A stretch of DNA of 32,860 nt from contig SVJU01000021.1 of the NCBI GenBank assembly GCA_015068825.1, positions 1-32,860 on the forward strand, read 5' to 3'. How positions within the stretch are numbered: position 1 is the first letter of the stretch; each line of letters opens with the position of its first letter. Positions 28,039 through 32,860 of this stretch are shown one piece after another. The DNA comes from Oscillospiraceae bacterium (GTDB taxonomy: Bacteria > Bacillota > Clostridia > UMGS1810). A program made the translations under genes and the position numbers. The notes beneath the pieces are model-generated. The model saw nothing but the letters and a program-made list of their open reading frames with translations, was not told the DNA's origin and ran no database searches.

Positions 28039-28067
28039 ATTATCGCATAAAACAAAAAAATTGTCAA
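28039..28067 (-). promoter_or_regulatory. Sigma-A promoter of the zapA operon
   Basis: Minus strand: TTGACA (28062-28067), 17-base spacer ending in TGC, GATAAT (28039-28044), an extended -10 promoter, 73 bases before the zapA ATG. Confidence 0.88.
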
Positions 28068-28114
28068 CTTAATAATCAGCTAAAAAAAGAAGTGTTATGT
28101 AAACTTATTTTTAC

Positions 28115-28177
28115 TTATCCACACACTGTTGTTTATAAAAGTTGCCGTTTTTCCACATATTCACATAGTTATCCACA
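28115..28177 (+). promoter_or_regulatory. Cluster of DnaA boxes
   Basis: Two perfect boxes TTATCCACA at 28115-28123 and 28169-28177, one single-mismatch box TTTTCCACA at 28149-28157, and a two-mismatch ATATTCACA at 28157-28165 that shares base 28157 with it. All face the same way. They lie between the divergent zapA and DUF1858-purA promoters. This is a real DnaA-binding candidate; whether it is a replication, titration or transcription-control site cannot be decided here. Confidence 0.75.
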
Positions 28178-28200
28178 GTTTAACCACGCATTTTCGACAC

Positions 28201-28281
28201 CTTTTTCATAATTATTTTGCAACCAAATTTTTTTATTTAAAAAAATACTTGAATTCTTTTTTAAAAAACTTTACAAAAACA
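28201..28281. other. Very AT-rich tract beside the DnaA boxes
   Basis: About 80 bases almost free of G and C, with long A and T runs (for example around 28228-28246 and 28256-28268). No ORF, hairpin or repeat of note. It could be an easily melted element next to the DnaA boxes, or simply upstream promoter DNA. It forms part of the 402-base gap 27966-28367. Confidence 0.5.
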
Positions 28282-28310
28282 TTGATTTTTTTGTCGTTTA
28301 GGTGTATAAT
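28282..28310 (+). promoter_or_regulatory. Sigma-A promoter of the DUF1858-purA unit
   Basis: TTGATT (28282-28287), 17 bases, TATAAT (28305-28310), 57 bases before the DUF1858 start. A-rich sequence lies directly upstream. Confidence 0.85.
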
Positions 28311-28367
28311 ATTTTCGTATGATGTCATTTAGATAAATTCAAGATACATTTAAAGGAGGTTATCATT

Positions 28368-28571
28368 ATGGCAACTGTTGATAAAAACACCATTATTGCC
28401 GATGTATTAAAAATTGACGCAGGAACTGCACCATTCTTTTTTGAAATCGGTATGCATTGTTTAGGATGCCCATCAGCATCAGGCGAAACAATTGAACAGG
28501 CTTGTATGGTTCACGGTGTTAATGCAGACGAGCTTATTGACAAAATCAACAATTATTTAAAAAATAAGTAA
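28368..28571 (+). CDS. DUF1858 domain protein
   Basis: 67 residues, a small helical domain of the DUF1858 type: TIIADVL at the start, FFFEIGMHCLGCP with C31-x-x-C34, then EQACMVHGVNADELIDKIN. Short stand-alone versions are widespread in anaerobes and related domains are joined to redox proteins, so a thiol or redox-sensing role has been suggested; nothing here proves it. SD AAAGGAGGT. It is co-directional with purA, 44 bases ahead of it, with a palindrome between them. Confidence 0.9.
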   Translation: MATVDKNTIIADVLKIDAGTAPFFFEIGMHCLGCPSASGETIEQACMVHGVNADELIDKINNYLKNK

Positions 28572-28590
28572 GGTTTTTAAAACCTTACTT
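28566..28590 (+). terminator. Hairpin between DUF1858 gene and purA (partial terminator?)
   Basis: A 25-base near-perfect palindrome (12-base arms AAGTAAGGTTTT/AAAACCTTACTT, at least 9 bp usable) includes the stop codon. The run after it (TACATATTTTT) is a poor T tract, so it more likely acts as a partial terminator or mRNA-stabilising hairpin than a full stop; purA has no obvious promoter of its own in the 44-base gap. Confidence 0.45.
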
Positions 28591-28603
28591 TACATATTTT
28601 TAA

Positions 28604-29887
<1,284 letters not shown>

Positions 29888-29891
29888 TATT

Positions 29892-29925
29892 AAAGAGGTT
29901 TACCGATTGGTAAACCTCTTTTTTT
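29892..29925 (+). terminator. Terminator of purA
   Basis: A 13-bp perfect stem AAAGAGGTTTACC/GGTAAACCTCTTT (29892-29904 with 29909-29921), loop GATT, seven T to 29925. On the minus strand only TTTAA follows, so it is weaker for the convergent EEP gene. Confidence 0.93.
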
Positions 29926-29926
29926 A

Positions 29927-30700
29927 TTATAATTTAAATTTAGCACACAAAGGATAATGATCAGATAAATAAATACCGTTACTTGTATCATTCCATATAT
30001 CATAACCTGTAAAGTTTTCTTTTAAGTTATGAGAAATAAAAATATAATCTATTTTCATTCTCAGACCATCTTCTTTGTAAAAATCGTGAAACGTAATTCC
30101 AGAATCTTTCGTTACATCAAAAAGCTCTTTTGAAACAATCTTAATAGTTTCTTCATCTGGTTTTCCGTTAAAATCTCCGAGTAAAACAGAGTATGTCTCT
30201 CTCTTTTTCATATCAGCCATAATTCTTTGCATAACAAAAGTTACACCTTCAACGCGTGCACTTTCGCTTATATGATCAAGATGCACATTATAAATATTAA
30301 ATACTTTTCCTGTTTTTTTATGTCTTATGCCGCTAACAACTAAAGTTCTTGGACACTCACTTTGATTTTCAAAACGAGAACCTGCAACATAAGGAGTTGG
30401 ACTTAGCCAGATGGTTTCATAATCCAAAAGGTCAAAATCAGAAATTTTAATAGCTGTATATAATCCTTCTCCGTCATAATCAGCATTTCTGCCATGACCT
30501 AAAAACAAATAATCGCTAAACATTTTTTTCAAAATTGCAATACTTTCGGATATACATTCCTGAAAAGCTATTATATCGGGTTTTTCTTCATTTACCTTTT
30601 CCCATATAAGTCCCGCCCTATGAACAAAGCTGTTCTGAGCATCAACACCGTTCCAAACACAACGCAAATTAAATGTAACAATTTTTATATCTGATGTCAT
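29927..30700 (-). CDS. Endonuclease/exonuclease/phosphatase (EEP) family hydrolase
   Basis: 257 residues, complete EEP fold. Motifs: TFNLRC, IIAFQECI (metal-binding glutamate), YNVHLDHIS (catalytic histidine), LLGDFNGKPDEE (aspartate and asparagine), IDYIF and the terminal SDHYPLCAKF (aspartate-histidine pair). No signal peptide, so it is cytoplasmic. The family includes nucleases, sphingomyelinase-like and inositol phosphatases; substrate is open. It lies 17 bases after the SPFH gene, last in the DUF4430-NfeD-SPFH unit, but no functional link to those genes is obvious. SD GCGGAGG. Confidence 0.88.
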   Translation of the reverse strand: MTSDIKIVTFNLRCVWNGVDAQNSFVHRAGLIWEKVNEEKPDIIAFQECISESIAILKKMFSDYLFLGHGRNADYDGEGLYTAIKISDFDLLDYETIWLSPTPYVAGSRFENQSECPRTLVVSGIRHKKTGKVFNIYNVHLDHISESARVEGVTFVMQRIMADMKKRETYSVLLGDFNGKPDEETIKIVSKELFDVTKDSGITFHDFYKEDGLRMKIDYIFISHNLKENFTGYDIWNDTSNGIYLSDHYPLCAKFKL

Positions 30701-30717
30701 TTTTTCCTCCGCAAGTT

Positions 30718-31608
30718 TTATTGTTTATTCTCGGTTAATATTTCTTTTACAGATGCTGCAAGACCTGCAATTGACTGAATATTTGAAGGAACAATAATTT
30801 TTGTTGCCTTACCGTCAGCTGCTTTTTCAAAGCTTTCCAAAGATTTTAAAGCAATATATCCTTCACTTGGATTTGATTCGTTAATTTTTCTTATACCTTC
30901 AGCGATAGCAGTTTGAACTGTTAAAATTGCTTCTGCTTCACCTTCTGCCTCTTTAATAGCTGCCTGCTTTTTCGCCTCAGCACGAAGTATTGCAGATTCT
31001 TTTTCACCTTCTGCAAGAAGTATTGCAGATTTTTTCTCACCTTCTGCACGAAGAATTGCTTCTCTTCTTTCTCTTTCTGCTTTCATCTGCTTTTCCATTG
31101 CATCCTGTATTTCTCTTGGTGGAATAATATTTTTAAGCTCAACGCGGTTGATTTTAATTCCCCATGGGTCTGTTGCAATGTCAAGAATTGCTCTCATCTC
31201 GGTGTTGATTGTATCTCTTGATGTGAGTGTTTCATCAAGTTCTAAATCACCAATTATATTTCTTAATGTTGTTGCTGTTAAGTTTTCAATTGCCATCATT
31301 GGTCTTTCCACACCATAGGTATAAAGCTTAGGATCTGTTATCTGATAATATATAACTGTATCAATCTGCATAGTTACATTATCTTTTGTGATAACAGGTT
31401 GAGGTGGAAAATCAGCTACGTGTTCCTTTAAACTAACCCTTTTTGCAATTGTGTCAATAAACGGAATTTTAATATGAAACCCAACACCCCATGTTGTATG
31501 ATATGCACCTAGTCTTTGAATAACATAAGCCTGCGCCTGAGGCACAATTTTCATATTAAGAATAACAAGTGCAATTACAAGAACGATAATTAAAGCAATA
31601 CCTTCCAT
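30718..31608 (-). CDS. SPFH/band-7 domain protein (stomatin/QmcA-like)
   Basis: 296 residues: an N-terminal membrane segment (about 1-20), the SPFH domain (about 22-180, PQAQAYVIQRLGAYHTTW, ERPMMAIENLTATTLRNIIGD, and ALDIATDPWGIKINRVE-like core) and a long alanine/glutamate helical region with repeated AEGEK-type units (about 190-240). It ends with a glycine-bearing region. Such proteins form oligomeric membrane scaffolds. The next upstream gene encodes NfeD, its usual partner. SD GGAGAAA. Confidence 0.94.
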   Translation of the reverse strand: MEGIALIIVLVIALVILNMKIVPQAQAYVIQRLGAYHTTWGVGFHIKIPFIDTIAKRVSLKEHVADFPPQPVITKDNVTMQIDTVIYYQITDPKLYTYGVERPMMAIENLTATTLRNIIGDLELDETLTSRDTINTEMRAILDIATDPWGIKINRVELKNIIPPREIQDAMEKQMKAERERREAILRAEGEKKSAILLAEGEKESAILRAEAKKQAAIKEAEGEAEAILTVQTAIAEGIRKINESNPSEGYIALKSLESFEKAADGKATKIIVPSNIQSIAGLAASVKEILTENKQ

Positions 31609-31625
31609 AAATCATTTCTCCTTTT

Positions 31626-32042
31626 TTATTTTTTAACAATTAATTTAACGCCTTCGATTTTTTCAATCGTTACAATCTCATCTTTTTCAATTATATCATC
31701 ATTTATACTTCTTGCACTCCACAAATTACCATTAATTTCAACTTCGCCACTAGATTTTAAATTATTGATGTCTTTTGTTACAACAGCTTTTTTGCCGACA
31801 ATAGCATCTAAATTTGTGCTTTCGGTATTCTTTATGGTTTTTTTAATCAAAGGACGCGCAAGAAACACACATATTGCACTAACAATCAAAAAAGCAAAAA
31901 TTTGAGCTGTACTTGAAAATCCAATGTATGCAAATACAAGTGATGCAAGCGCACCTATAGCAAACCAAATGCTGATAAGCTGAATAGTTGTAAGTTCTAA
32001 TACCGCAAATAAAACTATTGCTGCCATCCACAAAATTTTCAT
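31626..32042 (-). CDS. NfeD family membrane protein
   Basis: 138 residues: three hydrophobic segments in the first 70 residues (ILWMAAIVLFAVLEL, FAIGALASLVFAY, IFAFLIVSAICVFLA) and a C-terminal OB-fold-like domain (about 80-138) with VGKKAVVTKDI, SGEVEINGNLWSARS and IVTIEKIEGVKLIVK. This is the short NfeD1b-like form without the protease domain. It is directly followed, 17 bases later, by the SPFH gene, a well-known pairing in membrane quality control. Confidence 0.93.
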   Translation of the reverse strand: MKILWMAAIVLFAVLELTTIQLISIWFAIGALASLVFAYIGFSSTAQIFAFLIVSAICVFLARPLIKKTIKNTESTNLDAIVGKKAVVTKDINNLKSSGEVEINGNLWSARSINDDIIEKDEIVTIEKIEGVKLIVKK

Positions 32043-32068
32043 TTTAACACCCCATAAATAAATTACAT

Positions 32069-32494
32069 TTATTTTGTATAAACTAATTCGTAATGCTCGC
32101 CATCTAAAAATTCGGCTTTGTCAACTCCGCTTGTCATAGATTCGTTATTTTTGGTAAATGCCCAGTAGCTTTTATCTATGTCATAATCTGCTTTGATACC
32201 GTTTACAACTTTAACATAAAGACCGTACTGTCCATTATCACCCGAAATAAGATTATGTTCGACTAAAGCCTCGCCTACTGTTTTTTTATTTGTGTTAATT
32301 GTAAATGTAACTGACTTTTCCAATGCAACAACTTTTACAAAAAGTGTTTTTTCGCCCATACCAAATTCAGTATCCTGCGTATATGTGGCATTTTTCCACA
32401 AATCATTTCCGCTCATATTATTTTTTGTTGGAATAAAAAATAAACAAGCAAGAACAACTATTGCTATAATTATAAAAACAGCATATTTTTTCAT
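32069..32494 (-). CDS. DUF4430 domain lipoprotein-like/secreted protein
   Basis: 141 residues. A hydrophobic N-terminal segment (about 4-20, YAVFIIIAIVVLACLFFI) could be a signal or anchor; a lone cysteine (LACLFF) is not a clear lipobox. The rest has the DUF4430 (transcobalamin-like) pattern: VTFTINTNKKTVGEALVEH, LYVKVVNGIKADYD, SYWAFTKNNESMTSGVD and a terminal HYELVYT. It should be outside the membrane and may bind a ligand or take part in adhesion; function is unknown. First gene of its unit, SD GGGGGAG, 26 bases before nfeD. Confidence 0.83.
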   Translation of the reverse strand: MKKYAVFIIIAIVVLACLFFIPTKNNMSGNDLWKNATYTQDTEFGMGEKTLFVKVVALEKSVTFTINTNKKTVGEALVEHNLISGDNGQYGLYVKVVNGIKADYDIDKSYWAFTKNNESMTSGVDKAEFLDGEHYELVYTK

Positions 32495-32571
32495 TATAAC
32501 TCCCCCTTTTTATCAAACCACTAAAAACTTCTACACAAACAAAATTCAATTATTAAATTTATAAATTATTA

Positions 32572-32586
32572 TATACAGACTGTATA
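32572..32586. promoter_or_regulatory. 15-base palindrome upstream of the DUF4430 gene
   Basis: TATACAGACTGTATA is a perfect dyad (7-base arms, one central base). It overlaps a minus-strand TATAAT (32568-32573), whose -35 region is poor. A plausible operator for a repressor, 78 bases before the DUF4430 start. No known operator type is matched. Confidence 0.4.
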
Positions 32587-32641
32587 ATCCGGATTCTAAT
32601 TCTTTTTAGTAATTGATTTTGTCAAGTTAGGGACAAAAAAA

Positions 32642-32860
32642 TTATTTATATGTCCAATAATCATCACTACAAGGTTTAAATCCTGAACATACATCAAATA
32701 ATGTACGACTTCGTTTTTTCATCTCTTCCTCATCTTGAATTATAAACAATACATCTTCTTTACATTTGGGTTCAAAATCATTTATACAAAAAATTTGATT
32801 ATCTTGGTCTCCATAAGGACAAAAATTTCCGTATCTACAGGTATAACATGAGTGTATTTT
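32642..32860 (-). CDS. Cysteine-rich protein of unknown function, C-terminal part (cut by window end)
   Basis: The minus-strand frame is open from the window edge (32860) to a TAA at 32642-32644, giving 72 residues. Not recognised. Seven cysteines are visible: C5, C8, C14 (SCYTCRYGNFCPYGD), C25, C33 (FCINDFEPKCKED), C58 and C64 (VCSGFKPC near the end). The spaced CxxC group suggests metal binding. Strongly charged in the middle (DEEEMKKRSR). Its start lies beyond the window, so length and function are unknown. Confidence 0.55.
   Translation of the reverse strand, partial: KIHSCYTCRYGNFCPYGDQDNQIFCINDFEPKCKEDVLFIIQDEEEMKKRSRTLFDVCSGFKPCSDDYWTYK

Noticed and set aside
27966-28310. Calling the DnaA-box region the chromosome origin
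   Set aside because: No dnaA/dnaN, only two perfect boxes, and genes after 29927 are transcribed toward the site. Kept as a finding but not annotated as oriC.
30960-31070. Repeated DNA units in the SPFH gene
   Set aside because: They reflect the repeated alanine/glutamate/lysine coiled-coil units normal for SPFH proteins, not a mobile or regulatory repeat.
32619-32641. TTTTGTC/GACAAAA inverted repeat as terminator of the cysteine-rich gene
   Set aside because: Only 7 bp, A/T-dominated and without a T run on either strand after it.

Overview
The window looks like a chromosomal segment of an AT-rich, anaerobic, spore-forming member of Bacillota, class Clostridia. The evidence is the very AT-rich DNA, consensus sigma-A promoters, AAGGAGG-type ribosome binding sites, frequent TTG/GTG starts, the sporulation regulators SpoIIID and SpoVG, a class 1B (PyrK-dependent) dihydroorotate dehydrogenase, and the mre/min/maf and mnaA-atp gene arrangements known from this group. 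The content is almost entirely core genome. I see no mobile element, CRISPR array, tRNA or rRNA.

Layout. 1-2010 (+): the end of a sensor histidine kinase, its NarL-type response regulator, a small unrecognised ORF, then spoIIID. 2047-4541 (-): pyrK-pyrD and a PHP-family phosphatase behind a consensus promoter and a leader hairpin that looks like an attenuator. 4736-5530 (+): an amidohydrolase. 5572-16970 (-): one long run with no visible internal terminator: aminotransferase, trpS, tagO-like transferase, UDP-GlcNAc 2-epimerase, atpZ-like, atpI-like, atpBEFHAGDC. The c subunit carries the full Na+-binding signature. 17328-17591 (+): spoVG. 17696-19596 (-): LUD-domain protein, methylglyoxal synthase and minD, the last with its own promoter. 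19677-24014 (-): PBP2 and mreDCB. 24065-27965 (-): maf, a Gx-transporter/HepT-type membrane protein, a NusG-II protein, a U32 peptidase-family protein and zapA. 28368-29887 (+): a DUF1858 protein and purA. 29927-32494 (-): an EEP-fold hydrolase, SPFH/band-7 protein, NfeD protein and DUF4430 protein. 32642-32860 (-): the C-terminal end of an unrecognised cysteine-rich protein cut by the window edge.

How the genes fit together. Most of the minus-strand block serves the cell envelope and division: TagO-like and UDP-GlcNAc epimerase for wall glycopolymers, MreBCD/PBP2 for rod elongation, MinD and ZapA for division-site control. These are combined with energy supply (ATP synthase) and pyrimidine synthesis. 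Two gaps exceed 300 bases. 16971-17327 holds divergent promoters for the aminotransferase run and spoVG. 27966-28367 holds divergent promoters for zapA and the DUF1858-purA pair, with two perfect and two imperfect DnaA boxes between them and an AT-rich tract beside them.

The observations most worth a second look are the DnaA-box cluster at 28115-28177, the Na+-type c ring, the promoter-proximal attenuator of pyrKD, minD without minC or minE, and the small ORF between the two-component system and spoIIID. No clearly new multi-gene system is evident; this is mostly ordinary core genome.
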